This document shows, one piece after another, positions 36,064 to 47,519 of a stretch of 64,000 nucleotides of DNA. The stretch spans positions 310,001 to 374,000 of the forward strand of contig NZ_QYYG01000001.1 in NCBI RefSeq assembly GCF_003591175.1, written 5' to 3'. Within the stretch, counting starts at the first letter, position 1; the number at the start of each line of letters is the position of its first letter. This DNA comes from Serratia inhibens (GTDB lineage: Bacteria; Pseudomonadota; Gammaproteobacteria; Enterobacterales; Enterobacteriaceae). The notes below the pieces were generated by a model. That model did no database searches, was not told the origin of the DNA, and saw only the letters and a program-made list of their open reading frames with translations. The translations under genes and the position numbers were made by a program.

Positions 36064-37254
36064 ATGGACAGATTACGACAGGATTTTTCTCTTTCGGCGG
36101 TAGTGGCGGGGGCCATTGCGGTGATAGTGTCTTACGCCGGCCCGTTGATCATCGTGTTTCAGGCCGCCAGTGCGGCGCACTTGTCCACGGAGGTGATCTC
36201 CTCCTGGATTTGGGCCATCTCCATCGGCAGCGGCATCACCGGGCTGGTTTTAAGTTGGCGCCTGCGGGTGCCGGTGATCACCGCCTGGTCAACCCCCGGC
36301 GCGGCGCTGCTGGTCGGGTTATTGCCTGGGGTGACGATCAACGAGGCGGTAGGGGCCTATATCGTTTCCTCGCTCATTATCGCCGTCATCGGCCTGTCCG
36401 GCGCCTTCGATAAACTGATCGGTAAATTACCGCGTTCAATTGCCGCCGCCATGTTGGCCGGCATTTTATTCCACTTCGGCGCCGAGTTGTTTGTGTCCAT
36501 TCAACTGCAACCGACGCTGGTCATGACCATGTTCGTAACCTATCTGTTGTTTAAACGCCTGTTGCCACGCTATGCCATTGTCGCCGTGCTGTTTGCCGGC
36601 GGTACAGTAGCGGGAATGAGCGGCATGTTGCACAGCGGGGATATTGTCGTCAGCGTCGCGCATCCGGTCCTGATTACCCCGGCCTGGAGTTGGCACGCCA
36701 TCATTAATATCGCACTGCCGCTTACGCTGGTAACGCTGACCGGTCAGTACGTACCCGGCATGGCGGTGTTGCGCTCCTCAGGTTACGCCACGCCGGCCCG
36801 GCCGATCGTCTCGATGACCGCGATTGCCTCGGTGTTGCTGGCCCCCTTTGGCTCGCACGGGGTGAATCTGGCGGCCATCACCGCCGCGATATGTACCAGC
36901 GAAGAGGCACACCGGGAGAAAAGCAAACGTTACATCGCCGGCGTGGCGAGCGGTATTTTCTACATTGTGATGGGGATTTTCGGCGCGACGCTGGCCTCGG
37001 TGTTTACCGCCTTGCCCAAGGAGCTGATCATCTCCCTGGCCGGGCTGGCGCTGTTTGGCGCAATCAGCACCGGGTTGACCGGAGCAATGGCCGACGAGAA
37101 GCAGCGGGAAGCGGCATTAATCACCTTTCTGGTCACCGCATCCGGCATGAACTTTTTAGGCATGGCGTCGGTATTCTGGGGGTTGATCTTCGGGCTGGCA
37201 GCGCATTTCTCCCTGACTCTGCTTTCTGGCCGCCGTCCGCTGTTGGCCAGATAA
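36064..37254 (+). CDS. BenE-family benzoate/H+ symporter-like transporter
   Basis: A 396-residue membrane protein with about 12 helices, of the BenE/YdcO family. The segments PVITAWSTPGAALLVG and FGSHGVNLAAITAAICTSEEAH carry family-conserved positions. A frame from a TTG at 36049 adds five residues; ATG at 36064 is five bases after AGGGG and is preferred. Although named for benzoate, YdcO-like members have unknown substrates, and no benzoate genes are adjacent. The divergent MocR gene suggests an amino acid- or vitamin-B6-related ligand. Confidence 0.8.
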   Translation: MDRLRQDFSLSAVVAGAIAVIVSYAGPLIIVFQAASAAHLSTEVISSWIWAISIGSGITGLVLSWRLRVPVITAWSTPGAALLVGLLPGVTINEAVGAYIVSSLIIAVIGLSGAFDKLIGKLPRSIAAAMLAGILFHFGAELFVSIQLQPTLVMTMFVTYLLFKRLLPRYAIVAVLFAGGTVAGMSGMLHSGDIVVSVAHPVLITPAWSWHAIINIALPLTLVTLTGQYVPGMAVLRSSGYATPARPIVSMTAIASVLLAPFGSHGVNLAAITAAICTSEEAHREKSKRYIAGVASGIFYIVMGIFGATLASVFTALPKELIISLAGLALFGAISTGLTGAMADEKQREAALITFLVTASGMNFLGMASVFWGLIFGLAAHFSLTLLSGRRPLLAR

Positions 37255-37264
37255 AACGGCATGG

Positions 37265-37289
37265 ACGTCCCGGCCTGTTGCCGGGACGT
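37265..37289. terminator. Hairpin between convergent transporter and asparaginase genes
   Basis: ACGTCCCGGC, loop CTGTT, GCCGGGACGT: a perfect 10-base stem. No T run, so termination efficiency is uncertain. Confidence 0.55.
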
Positions 37290-37300
37290 GACAGAGCAGG

Positions 37301-38350
37301 TTAATAGGTGTGGAAATAGTCCTGGATCACCTGCGGGTTATGGGTTTTGGTCAGCGCCAGCATCAACAGAATGCGTGATTTAGCCGGGTTGAGCGAGTCG
37401 GAAACCAGGCCGGGCTGGCCGGCATCTTCAGGAACGACTCCGCTGCCGGTGCGGCTGGCGCGAACGACCAGCACGCCGGCTTTTTCCGCTTTCTTGATCC
37501 CGGCAGAACTGCGCACCGACACCGAACCGGCACCGGTGCCGGCATAAACAATCCCGTCTACCTTGTGCTGAATGGCGGCGTCATACATGTATTCAGGATC
37601 GTCCTGATAACCGTAAATAATGTCGACTTTCGGCAGCGCGCTGACATTGCGCACGTCAAATACCGAGCGGGTGGTGTGAATTTTATCCACCCGGGTTTCA
37701 AAGTAAGGTTTGCCGCCGACAATCACCCCCAAATAGCCTTCCTCCGGCGCCTTGAAGGTGTCCAGCGTGGTGGCGTTGGTTTTGGTGCTGAAGCGGGCGG
37801 AGCCAATGCGATCGTTCAGCACCACCATCACGCCGCGGCCTGCTGCCTGTTTATCGGCGGCAACGGTCACCGCATCCAGCAGGTTCATCGGGCCGTCGGC
37901 GCTGATGGCGGTCGCCGGACGCATGGCGGCGGTGAACACCACCGGCTTGTTGCTTTTTACCGTCAGGTTAAGGAAGTAGGGCGATTCGTCCAGCGTGTCG
38001 GTGCCGTGGGTGATCACCACGCCGGCGACGTCATCGCGCGCCAGCAGTTCGTTGACGCGTTTTGACAGCTTGAGCAGGATCTCGCTGGTCATGTTTTCAC
38101 TGCCGATATTGGCAATCTGCTCGCCGTCCACCCGGGCGACTTTCTGCATTTCAGGCACTGCGGCGATCAACGTCTCAACCCCCAGCGCCCCGGCTTTGTA
38201 GCCGGTGGTTTGGGTATTGGAGGCTGCCGAGCCGGCAATGGTGCCGCCAGTGGCCAAAATAACGATGTGCGGTAACTCACCGGCGGCGGTCGCCGCGTTG
38301 GCGCAACCTAAGGTCAATAAAACAAATGCCACTCTAATTATTTGAAACAT
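37301..38350 (-). CDS. ansB: Type II (periplasmic) L-asparaginase
   Basis: A 349-residue enzyme with a Sec signal of about 22 residues ([14 protein letters not shown]), so it acts in the periplasm. It hydrolyses asparagine, and perhaps glutamine, to aspartate and ammonia. Catalytic residues are visible: Thr37 in ATGGTIAG, Tyr50, and Thr117-Asp118 in [10 protein letters not shown]. The length matches AnsB. AGGGGT precedes the ATG. It is monocistronic, convergent with the BenE-like gene. A Cys at 16 in the signal does not fit a lipobox well. Confidence 0.93.
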   Translation of the reverse strand: MFQIIRVAFVLLTLGCANAATAAGELPHIVILATGGTIAGSAASNTQTTGYKAGALGVETLIAAVPEMQKVARVDGEQIANIGSENMTSEILLKLSKRVNELLARDDVAGVVITHGTDTLDESPYFLNLTVKSNKPVVFTAAMRPATAISADGPMNLLDAVTVAADKQAAGRGVMVVLNDRIGSARFSTKTNATTLDTFKAPEEGYLGVIVGGKPYFETRVDKIHTTRSVFDVRNVSALPKVDIIYGYQDDPEYMYDAAIQHKVDGIVYAGTGAGSVSVRSSAGIKKAEKAGVLVVRASRTGSGVVPEDAGQPGLVSDSLNPAKSRILLMLALTKTHNPQVIQDYFHTY

Positions 38351-38504
38351 AGCGCTACCCCTGATTAAAAAGCCAAATTAGGCGGAGTAGCCAAAGCAAA
38401 AAGGGTGCCAGTTAAGCGACTGGCGCAAATAGCGGGAAAGCGGGCAGGTCAACGACGGTATTGCACCCGGTGCGGGAGCGGCCCGCACCAGAATGGATCT
38501 CTTT

Positions 38505-39212
38505 TCAGCGTTGCGGCCCGAGGCCGTGGGTGAGCAACGTAATAGCGTGCCGGGCAATGTCTTCGGCGCGCAGCGGGCTGAGGGAGTTATTGCGCTGCCA
38601 TTTTGACGCGGTGGCCAGCGGCAGCAGCGTCATGCCAAACAGGGTGACAATCAACAGGGATGGCTCCAGATCGGCATGCAGTTTGCCTTCCGCCTGCCAA
38701 CGAACGATGGATTGCATCGCCGTTTTGCGCTGTTTGTCGCCGAAGCGCTCGTCCATCCGCTGCTTCAATACGCCGCTGTCGCTCATCACTTCGCGCAACC
38801 ACAGCGGGGCGAACCACGGATGCGCGATGGAAATATCGATAAACCGCTGTGCCAACTCGGTGAAGGCAGCGACCGGATCGTCCTGGTTGGCGTCGAAAAC
38901 GTCGCCGGCGGCAATTCTCACCGGCAGGAAACGCTCGTCTATCAGCACATCGAGCAGTTGTTCGCGGTTGTGAAAGTAGTAGTGCAGCATCGCCGGGGTA
39001 ACGCCTGCCTCGCGGGCAATGGCGTTCAGCGAGGTATCGGCAATGCCCTGGCGGGCGAACAAATTCAACGCAGTGTCGAGCAGATGTTCCCGTTTCTCTG
39101 CCCCGTTGGCAGCGCCGCTGGGCCTGCCAGGGCGGCGTGGAGAGGCGGTTTTTTTAACGTTTTGTGCTGTCATCGCGGCGAGATCCATTGACCGGAGAAA
39201 AGAATAACTCAT
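38505..39212 (-). CDS. TetR-family repressor of adjacent efflux genes
   Basis: A TetR regulator of up to 235 residues. The HTH is LLDTALNLFARQGIADTSLNAIAREAG followed by MLHYYFHNREQL. The ligand domain follows. Start choice is uncertain: ATG at 39212 is used here, but 39188 and 39173 are in frame and none has a clear ribosome site. It is divergent from a DHA2 drug pump across a 43-base gap holding a perfect palindrome, so it probably represses itself and the pump, with release by an amphiphilic compound. Confidence 0.85.
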   Translation of the reverse strand: MSYSFLRSMDLAAMTAQNVKKTASPRRPGRPSGAANGAEKREHLLDTALNLFARQGIADTSLNAIAREAGVTPAMLHYYFHNREQLLDVLIDERFLPVRIAAGDVFDANQDDPVAAFTELAQRFIDISIAHPWFAPLWLREVMSDSGVLKQRMDERFGDKQRKTAMQSIVRWQAEGKLHADLEPSLLIVTLFGMTLLPLATASKWQRNNSLSPLRAEDIARHAITLLTHGLGPQR

Positions 39213-39214
39213 AT

Positions 39215-39236
39215 ATTAATTACTCAGTTAATTAAT
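39215..39236. promoter_or_regulatory. Palindromic operator between TetR and DHA2 pump genes
   Basis: ATTAATTA, six-base spacer CTCAGT, TAATTAAT: a perfect eight-base inverted repeat in the 43-base divergent gap, the natural TetR operator. Confidence 0.65.
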
Positions 39237-39255
39237 TACAAGCGGACTCACTTGA

Positions 39256-40770
<1,515 letters not shown>

Positions 40771-40858
40771 GGTTTGCAGCGGCGTTTCTCATGCTTTGCG
40801 AAGGACTTTTACCGAATCCTTACGTAACCCTGTCAGACTAAAAATACCAGAGTCTATA

Positions 40859-40882
40859 TATTGAGAATAAACGTTCTCAATA
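40859..40882. promoter_or_regulatory. Palindromic operator over RND operon promoter
   Basis: TATTGAGAA, six-base spacer TAAACG, TTCTCAATA: a perfect nine-base inverted repeat 13 bases before the fusion-protein start, overlapping a TATATT -10 at 40857-40862. Its sequence differs from the TetR operator at 39215, so a different repressor may bind. Confidence 0.6.
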
Positions 40883-40895
40883 GGATAGATATTCG

Positions 40896-42050
40896 ATGCA
40901 AAGGAAAAAGATTTTTCTTGTCAGCCTGGCGCTAATGTTGGCCGCCTGTGATGGCAAACCCGGCGGGGGCCCGATGGGAGCGGGCGGCACGCCGGAGGTT
41001 GGGGTCGCGACGCTGCACCGCCAACCGGTCACGCTGAGCAGCGATTTGAGCGGCAGGGTCAACGCCACCATGACCTCGGACGTTCGCCCGCAGGTTGACG
41101 GCATTATCAAACAGCGTCTGTTTACCGAAGGGGCCGAGGTAAAAGCCGGCCAGGTACTGTATCAAATCGATCCCGCCACTTATCAGGCCAGTTATAACCA
41201 GGCGGCTGCCCAGTTGAAAAATGCTCAGGCGACGGTGAAAGCCAGCCGTCTGAAGGCGCAACGTTACGCAGCACTGGTGAAAGAGAATGGCGTCTCCAAA
41301 CAGGATGCGGACGATGCGATGGCGACCTATCTGGAGGCGGTCGCTTCCGTCGACCAGTATCAGGCGGCGTTGGAAACCACCAAAATCAATCTCGCTTACA
41401 CCCAGGTGCGCGCGCCGATTTCCGGCCGCATCGGTATTTCCTCGGTGACGCCGGGCGCGCTGGTTACCGCCAGCCAGACCGATGCTCTGGCCACCATCCG
41501 CGCGCTGGATCCCATCTATGTCGATCTCACGCAATCCAGCAGCCAACTGCTCAGGCTGCGCAAACTGCAGGCGTCCTTAAAACGTGACGATGTCACTCCA
41601 GTCGCCATCAAACTTGAAGACGGCACGCCTTATCAGCATGACGGCAAACTGGAACTGACGGAAGTGTCGGTGGATGAGTCTACCGGCTCAGTTACGCTAC
41701 GCGCCGTCTTCCCTAACCCTGAGCATCAATTGCTGCCGGGCATGTACGTTCACGCCAGGGTAGATAACGGCGTCGATCCGAATGGCATTCTGGCGCCGCA
41801 GCAGGGCATTACCCGCAATGCCAAAGGTGAAGCCACTGCGCTGGTGGTCAATGCGCAAAACAAGGTTGAGCAGCGCACGGTCACCACCGAACGGGTAATC
41901 GGCAGCAACTGGCTGGTCAGTAAAGGGTTGAACGACGGCGATCGCCTGATCGTCGAAGGCACCAGTAAGGTGGCCGCCGGGGCCGAAGTTAAAGCCGTTG
42001 AAGTGCAACAGCAGACGGCGACCGGTACGGCTAACGGTGGGGAGCAGTAA
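40896..42050 (+). CDS. RND efflux periplasmic adaptor (membrane fusion protein)
   Basis: A 384-residue AcrA/MexE-like adaptor. Lipoprotein signal with LMLAAC (Cys18). A barrel-sandwich (lipoyl) half-motif VRPQVDGIIKQRLFTEGAEVKAGQVLYQIDPATYQA is followed by a coiled-coil hairpin (about 100-165), then the second lipoyl half ending TQVRAPISGRIG and beta-barrel domains. It joins the inner-membrane pump encoded two bases downstream to the outer-membrane channel. It is first gene of a three-gene tripartite efflux operon. Confidence 0.92.
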   Translation: MQRKKIFLVSLALMLAACDGKPGGGPMGAGGTPEVGVATLHRQPVTLSSDLSGRVNATMTSDVRPQVDGIIKQRLFTEGAEVKAGQVLYQIDPATYQASYNQAAAQLKNAQATVKASRLKAQRYAALVKENGVSKQDADDAMATYLEAVASVDQYQAALETTKINLAYTQVRAPISGRIGISSVTPGALVTASQTDALATIRALDPIYVDLTQSSSQLLRLRKLQASLKRDDVTPVAIKLEDGTPYQHDGKLELTEVSVDESTGSVTLRAVFPNPEHQLLPGMYVHARVDNGVDPNGILAPQQGITRNAKGEATALVVNAQNKVEQRTVTTERVIGSNWLVSKGLNDGDRLIVEGTSKVAAGAEVKAVEVQQQTATGTANGGEQ

Positions 42051-42052
42051 TC

Positions 42053-45000
42053 ATGGCGCAGTTCTTTATTCGGCGGCCGGTGTTTGCCTGGGTGATCGCG
42101 ATCATCATCATGCTGTGTGGCCTGATGTCGATCAACTCGCTGCCCATTTCGCAATACCCGGACGTTTCACCACCGCAGATCGCCATTTCGGCTACCTATC
42201 CGGGCGCTGATGCGGAAACCCTGGAAAACAGCGTGACGCAGGTTATTGAGCAGCAGCTCACCGGCCTGGACGGCCTGCTGTATTTCTCGTCGACCAGCAG
42301 TTCCGACGGTTCGGTGAGCATCAACGTGACCTTCGATCAGGGTACCGATCCGGACATCGCTCAGGTACAGGTGCAAAACAAGGTGCAGCAGGCGGAAAGC
42401 CGCTTGCCGTCTGAAGTCACCGCGCAAGGGGTAACGGTCAAGAAATCGCAGAGCAGCTTTTTGCTGATCGTCGGTCTGTACGATGAGACCGACAAGGCGA
42501 CGATGGCCGATATCGCCGACTATCTGGTCAGTAACCTGCAAGACCCGTTGTCGCGCATTAACGGCGTGGGCGACGTGCAGGTGTTCGGCTCGGAATACGC
42601 CATGCGTATCTGGCTGAATCCGACCAGGCTGGCGTCCTATTCGCTGATGCCGTCGGATGTGGAGACGGCGATTGAGGCGCAGAACACCCAGGTTTCCGCG
42701 GGTAAGGTCGGCGATTTGCCGGCCGGCGACGATCAGCAACTGACCGCCACGGTCAAGGCGCAGTCACGGCTGCAAACGCCGGAGCAATTTCGCAATATCA
42801 TCCTGAAAAGCGACAGCAGCGGGGCCCTGGTGCGCCTGGGCGACGTGGCGCGGGTTGAACTGGGCAATGAAGATTACTCTTCCAGCGCCCGCCTGAACGG
42901 CCACCCTGCGGCGGGTATTGCGGTCAAGCTGGCCGCAGGGGCCAATGCGCTCAACACCGCCAAACTGGTCAAAGCCAAGGTGGCGGAATACCAGTCATCC
43001 ATGCCGGACGGCTACAAGGTCGCGTACCCGAAAGACAGCACCGACTTTATCAACATCTCGATTGAAGAAGTGGTGAAGACGCTGTTCGAAGCGGTGGTGC
43101 TGGTGGTGATCGTGATGTTCATCTTCCTGCAGAACCTGCGTACGACGCTGATCCCGACCATTACCGTGCCGGTGGTGCTGCTCGGCACCTTTGGCGTACT
43201 GGCAGTGTTCGGTTATTCGATCAACACCCTGACGCTGTTTGGCATGGTGCTGGCAATCGGGCTGTTGGTGGATGACGCCATCGTGGTGGTGGAGAACGTC
43301 GAGCGCGTGATGCGCGAAGAAAAACTGCCGCCGCGCGAAGCGACGGAAAAGTCGATGAAAGAGATCACCGGCGCATTGGTGGGCATTGCGATGGTGCTGT
43401 CTGCGGTATTCCTGCCGATGGCGTTCTTCGGCGGTTCCACCGGGGTGATCTACCGCCAGTTCTCCGTCACTATCGTCTCTTCCATGGCGCTTTCGGTGAT
43501 CCTGGCGCTAACGCTGGCACCGGCGCTGTGCGCCACCTTGCTGAAACCCGCCCATGAGGAACTGACCGACAAAGGCCTGCTGGGCAAATTCAACCGGGGC
43601 TATGACCGGCTGCAGGCGAAGTATGCCGACAAGGTCGGCATGGTGATTCACCGCCCAATGCGTTATCTGCTGATGTACGGCCTGTTGCTGATAGCGGCCG
43701 CCGTCATGTATATGCGCCTGCCGACCGGTTTCCTGCCTAACGAAGATCAAGGGATGGTAATGGTGCAATATACGCTGCCGGCCGGTGCGACCGACGCCCG
43801 TACCTCAGTGGTCAGCGACGAGGTGAAGGATTACTTCCTCAACAATGAGAAAGCCAACGTCAATACCATCTTTACCATCAACGGCTTTGGTTTGAGCGGC
43901 AGCGGCCAGAACGCCGGCATGGCCTTCGTCAGCCTCAAGGACTGGAGCCAGCGCAGCGGCAGCGAGAACACCGCTGATGCGATTGCCAAGCGTGCGATGG
44001 GGCACTTTGCCAGTATCCGCGATGCCCAGGTGTTTTCGATGAGCCCGCCGTCGATCGACGGTTTTGGCCAGTCCAACGGGTTCACCTTCGAATTGCAGGC
44101 CAAAGGGGCAACGACCCGCGCGGAACTGCAGGCGATGCGTGACCAAATTGTTGCCGCCGCCGGTAAAAATCAGAACCTGATCGCCGTGCGCGCCAACACC
44201 TTGCCGGATACCCCGCAACTGCAGGTGGATATCGATAATGACAAACTGCAGGCGCTGGGCCTGAGCGCCGGCGACGTCAGCAGCACCCTCACCAGCTCTT
44301 TCGGCAGCACCTATGTCAACGACTTTATCGACCGCAACCGGGTGAAGAAAGTCTATATGCAGGGGGACGTGGAGTTCCGCTCCAAACCTGAGGATCTGGA
44401 TAAATGGTTTGTGCGCGGCAGCTCAACCGGCACCAGTTCAGGCACGACCACGACCAGCATGACGCCGTTCTCGGCCTTTGCCTCATCCCGCTGGATCTAC
44501 GGGCCGGAAAACCTGTCGCGTTATAACGGGCTTTCGTCCTTCGAAATCACCGGCGAAGGCGCTCCGGGCACCAGTTCCGGCACCGCGATGGATGAAATGG
44601 AAAAGCTGGCGGCGAAGTTCTCCGCAGGCAGCAGTTACTCCTGGAGCGGGCTTTCTTATCAGGAGCGTCTGACCAGCGGCCAGGCGGGATCGCTGTATGC
44701 CATCGCGCTATTGGTGGTGTTCCTGTGCCTGGCGGCGTTGTATGAGAGCTGGTCGATCCCGTTCGCGGTCATGATGGTGGTGCCGATGGGCGTGGTGGGC
44801 TCGCTGTTGGCGGTCACGCTGCGCGGTCTGGAAAACGACATCTACTTCCAGGTGGCGCTGTTGACCATTATTGGCCTGTCGGCCAAGAACGCCATTCTGA
44901 TCGTGGAATTTGCCGAAGAGAAGTACCAGCACGGGGAAACGCTGATCGCCTCGGCGGTCGAAGCATCCCGTATGCGCTTGCGGCCCATCCTGATGACGTC

Positions 45001-45223
45001 GCTGGCGTTTACCGCCGGGGTGTTGCCGCTGGCGATTTCCACCGGTGCCGGCGCCAACAGCCGAATTGCCATTGGCACCGGGATTATCGGCGGCACCCTT
45101 ACCGCGACACTATTGGCGATCTTCTTTGTTCCTTTGTTCTACGTTTTGGTTCGTCGGGTATTTGCACGTAAACCGGTCGTCGCCAAACAGGTAGAAAGCA
45201 CCGCGCCACAGGCAGGAGAATAA
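42053..45223 (+). CDS. RND multidrug efflux pump, HAE1 family (AcrB-like)
   Basis: A 1056-residue inner-membrane proton/drug antiporter. It begins MAQFFIRRPVFAWVIAIIIM; the proton-relay Asp pair is in GLLVDDAIVVVENVER, with a conserved Lys in the fourth-core helix region LSAKNAILIVEFA. Two large periplasmic loops follow helices 1 and 7, as expected. Length fits the HAE1 family. It acts as a trimer with the adjacent adaptor and outer-membrane channel to expel antibiotics, dyes and detergents. It may correspond to a Serratia Sde-type pump, but I cannot tell which. Confidence 0.94.
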   Translation: MAQFFIRRPVFAWVIAIIIMLCGLMSINSLPISQYPDVSPPQIAISATYPGADAETLENSVTQVIEQQLTGLDGLLYFSSTSSSDGSVSINVTFDQGTDPDIAQVQVQNKVQQAESRLPSEVTAQGVTVKKSQSSFLLIVGLYDETDKATMADIADYLVSNLQDPLSRINGVGDVQVFGSEYAMRIWLNPTRLASYSLMPSDVETAIEAQNTQVSAGKVGDLPAGDDQQLTATVKAQSRLQTPEQFRNIILKSDSSGALVRLGDVARVELGNEDYSSSARLNGHPAAGIAVKLAAGANALNTAKLVKAKVAEYQSSMPDGYKVAYPKDSTDFINISIEEVVKTLFEAVVLVVIVMFIFLQNLRTTLIPTITVPVVLLGTFGVLAVFGYSINTLTLFGMVLAIGLLVDDAIVVVENVERVMREEKLPPREATEKSMKEITGALVGIAMVLSAVFLPMAFFGGSTGVIYRQFSVTIVSSMALSVILALTLAPALCATLLKPAHEELTDKGLLGKFNRGYDRLQAKYADKVGMVIHRPMRYLLMYGLLLIAAAVMYMRLPTGFLPNEDQGMVMVQYTLPAGATDARTSVVSDEVKDYFLNNEKANVNTIFTINGFGLSGSGQNAGMAFVSLKDWSQRSGSENTADAIAKRAMGHFASIRDAQVFSMSPPSIDGFGQSNGFTFELQAKGATTRAELQAMRDQIVAAAGKNQNLIAVRANTLPDTPQLQVDIDNDKLQALGLSAGDVSSTLTSSFGSTYVNDFIDRNRVKKVYMQGDVEFRSKPEDLDKWFVRGSSTGTSSGTTTTSMTPFSAFASSRWIYGPENLSRYNGLSSFEITGEGAPGTSSGTAMDEMEKLAAKFSAGSSYSWSGLSYQERLTSGQAGSLYAIALLVVFLCLAALYESWSIPFAVMMVVPMGVVGSLLAVTLRGLENDIYFQVALLTIIGLSAKNAILIVEFAEEKYQHGETLIASAVEASRMRLRPILMTSLAFTAGVLPLAISTGAGANSRIAIGTGIIGGTLTATLLAIFFVPLFYVLVRRVFARKPVVAKQVESTAPQAGE

Positions 45224-45224
45224 T

Positions 45225-46679
45225 GTGCTGCAACGTTTGATAACTCTGACATTCCCCCTGTTGCTGGCAGGCTGTATTTCACTGGATCCGGACTACCGAC
45301 GGCCGCAGGCGCCGGTGCCGGCAAACCTGCCGCAAGGTGCCGCCTATGCTGCGCCGAGCGATAAGCTTTCGCTGAGCTATCCGGATATCCCGTGGCGCGA
45401 TTATGTGGTGGATGCGCGGCTGCGGCAGGTGGTGGCGATGGGGCTGACCAGCAGTCGCGACCTGCGCGAAGCTATCGCCAACATTGAGTCGGCGCGGGCG
45501 TTATACGGTGAACAGCGTTCCGAACTGTTCCCTACCATCAACGCGGGCGTGGATGGCACTCGCTCACGCTCCCTGACCGGCAACGGCAATGCGACCGCGA
45601 TCAGCCAGAGCTACGAAGCCAGCGCCGGCACCAGTTCATTTGAGTTGGATCTGTTCGGTAAAAACCGCAGCCTGTCGCGCGCAAAATTCGAGACCTATCT
45701 GGCGGAGTCGGAGGCGGCAAAAAGTACGCGCCTGACGCTGATCGCCGATATCGTCACCGACTGGGTGAACGTGGCGGCGGAACGCAGCCTGTTGACGGCC
45801 GCCCAAGATACGATGGAAAGCGCCAGGCTGTCGCTGGAAGTGACGCGTAAAAACCAGCAAAACGGCATTCTGTCGATGGTGGATGTGGCTTCGGCGGACA
45901 CGGTTTATCAGCAGGCGCGCTCAGACGTCGCCAGCTACACCACCAGCGCCGCGCAGGCGAAAAACGCGCTGGATCTGGTGGTAGGGCGAAGCGTGCCTGA
46001 AAGCCTGTTGCCGAGCGGGATCGAGGCGCTGTCCGCTATCATGAAAGACATGCCGGCCAATGTGTCGTCGCAGGTGCTGCTGAACCGGCCGGACGTGCTG
46101 GAAGCCGAGCATAATCTGAAGTCGGCCAATGCCAGCATCGGCTCCGCGCGTGCGGCGTTCTTTCCGTCGATCAGCCTGACCGCCAGCGGCGGCGTGGGCA
46201 GCGGGGAGCTTTCGTCTCTGTTCAGCAAGGGCGCCGGCGTCTGGTCCTTTGCGCCGAGCATCAGCCTGCCGATTTTCACCGGCGGTTATAACACCTCGCA
46301 GCTCAACTACACCAAGGCGCAAAAGGATCTGTACGTCGCCACCTATGAGAAAACGGTGCAGACGGCGTTCCAGGAAACTGCCGATGCGCTGGCGCGCAAA
46401 GGCACCATTGGGGAGCAACTGGCGGCGCAAACCGGCTACGTAGCCGCTTCGCGGGAGTATTATCGCCTGGCAGAACTGCGTTATCGCCACGGCGTGGATA
46501 CCTACCTGAACATGCTGGACGCGCAGCGGACACTGTACACCGCCCGCCAGTCGTTGATCGGCGCGCAGCAAACGCGGTACCAGAATCTGATTACGCTGTA
46601 TAAGGTACTGGGTGGCGGTATTACGGCGGAGAAGCAGGGGGATAGCGTGATCGCCAATAGCACGATCCTGACCCGTTAA
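45225..46679 (+). CDS. Outer-membrane efflux lipoprotein, NodT/OprM family
   Basis: A 484-residue outer-membrane factor. Lipoprotein signal with LLLAGC (Cys17), two TolC-type repeats, and the late motif LRYRHGVDTYLNMLDAQRTLYTARQ. It starts at GTG after AGGAG; the overlapping ATG at 45223 leads to a stop after five codons, so GTG is required. It completes a self-contained tripartite pump, unlike many enteric pumps that borrow TolC. A strong terminator follows. Confidence 0.92.
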   Translation: MLQRLITLTFPLLLAGCISLDPDYRRPQAPVPANLPQGAAYAAPSDKLSLSYPDIPWRDYVVDARLRQVVAMGLTSSRDLREAIANIESARALYGEQRSELFPTINAGVDGTRSRSLTGNGNATAISQSYEASAGTSSFELDLFGKNRSLSRAKFETYLAESEAAKSTRLTLIADIVTDWVNVAAERSLLTAAQDTMESARLSLEVTRKNQQNGILSMVDVASADTVYQQARSDVASYTTSAAQAKNALDLVVGRSVPESLLPSGIEALSAIMKDMPANVSSQVLLNRPDVLEAEHNLKSANASIGSARAAFFPSISLTASGGVGSGELSSLFSKGAGVWSFAPSISLPIFTGGYNTSQLNYTKAQKDLYVATYEKTVQTAFQETADALARKGTIGEQLAAQTGYVAASREYYRLAELRYRHGVDTYLNMLDAQRTLYTARQSLIGAQQTRYQNLITLYKVLGGGITAEKQGDSVIANSTILTR

Positions 46680-46705
46680 ATTTATTCGCAATCAATAAAC
46701 CGATT

Positions 46706-46735
46706 ACGCAGGGAGAGAACTCCCTGCGTTTTTTA
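46706..46735 (+). terminator. Terminator of RND efflux operon
   Basis: ACGCAGGGAG, loop AGAA, CTCCCTGCGT then a T run: a perfect 10-base Rho-independent terminator 27 bases after the channel gene. Confidence 0.92.
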
Positions 46736-46857
46736 TATTTATCCGACGAGAGGAATGTAAAGAAAAGGAAAATAGTCACGGCCCGCAGAACTCGCCCCAA
46801 TAAGAAAGGTCAGAACAATATCGCATCTTTCCCGCGGCCAAATATATTGAGGTTGAA

Positions 46858-47235
46858 ATGGACAGTGATATTCAGCAACAAGTGATTTCCGTTGTCGACA
46901 GATATAACGCGCCCGCCTTGCTTAAAAAGGGCATTGCCGTCACTCTGAATACCGAGATAAACAAAGAGCTTAACCTGACCTTGCCGATGTCTGAGACGCT
47001 GATGCGTGGCTATTTCGACACCTTCGGCATAGATAACAGCAGTTACAATCATGAGCTGTATTTCCGGCAGGAAACAAAGTCGGGAATATTATTCTCCGGG
47101 TCGCCTCGCCGCATGAATAACTGGGATCTGGAGATGGAAAGGATCCGGCCACTGTATGTTTACATGCTGGTACGATCCGCCCGGGCTAAACGCTGGCTTT
47201 ATGATATCCATTTTCTGATTGAACAATTAAAATGA
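46858..47235 (+). CDS. Small hypothetical protein, DUF1493-like
   Basis: A 125-residue soluble protein. The pattern of an N-terminal helix (IQQQVISVVDRY), then INKELNLTLPMSETLMRGYFDTFGID and ELYFRQE resembles enterobacterial DUF1493 proteins, which have an acyl-carrier-like layout, but the usual acidic cluster is degenerate. AT-rich compared with neighbours. A weak purine-rich AGGTTGAA precedes the ATG. Stands alone between a terminator and an ERIC element. Function unknown. Confidence 0.55.
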   Translation: MDSDIQQQVISVVDRYNAPALLKKGIAVTLNTEINKELNLTLPMSETLMRGYFDTFGIDNSSYNHELYFRQETKSGILFSGSPRRMNNWDLEMERIRPLYVYMLVRSARAKRWLYDIHFLIEQLK

Positions 47236-47321
47236 TGCGAAACCGGTGCGGATAACATAACGCATTATTTTCTGCTCCCGGACGCTAAATTAACGCCAGC
47301 GGAAAAGAGAACTTCTTATGA

Positions 47322-47446
47322 ATACCCTATGGCTTTCAAGTTGCAGCTAGGCGCCCAGCTCGTTCATCCGCAGGAGCTTACTCCGGTAAGTGACTGGGGT
47401 GAACGCGTGCAGGTAACAACGCTGCAGCTTGAAAGACGACGGGTAT
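47322..47446. repeat. ERIC element (enterobacterial repetitive intergenic consensus)
   Basis: A 125-base imperfect palindrome with arms 47322-47347 and 47421-47446 (21 of 26 bases paired). The core TAAGTGACTGGGGTGAACGC matches the conserved ERIC segment, and AGGAGCTTACTCCGGTAAG is the central inverted repeat. Intergenic, between a DUF1493-like gene and DJ-1/PfpI gene, as usual. Such elements affect mRNA stability. Confidence 0.9.
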
Positions 47447-47480
47447 AGAGGCAGCATCAGAATAGATGCCTTGTGCTGTT

Positions 47481-47510
47481 GGCCCGCATGTCCGATTGCG
47501 GGCCTTTTTT
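47481..47510 (+). terminator. Rho-independent terminator, rightward
   Basis: GGCCCGCA, loop of eight, TGCGGGCC, then six T. It terminates rightward transcription (past the DUF1493-like gene and ERIC) and lies just before the convergent DJ-1/PfpI stop. Confidence 0.85.
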
Positions 47511-47519
47511 ACGCCGGTT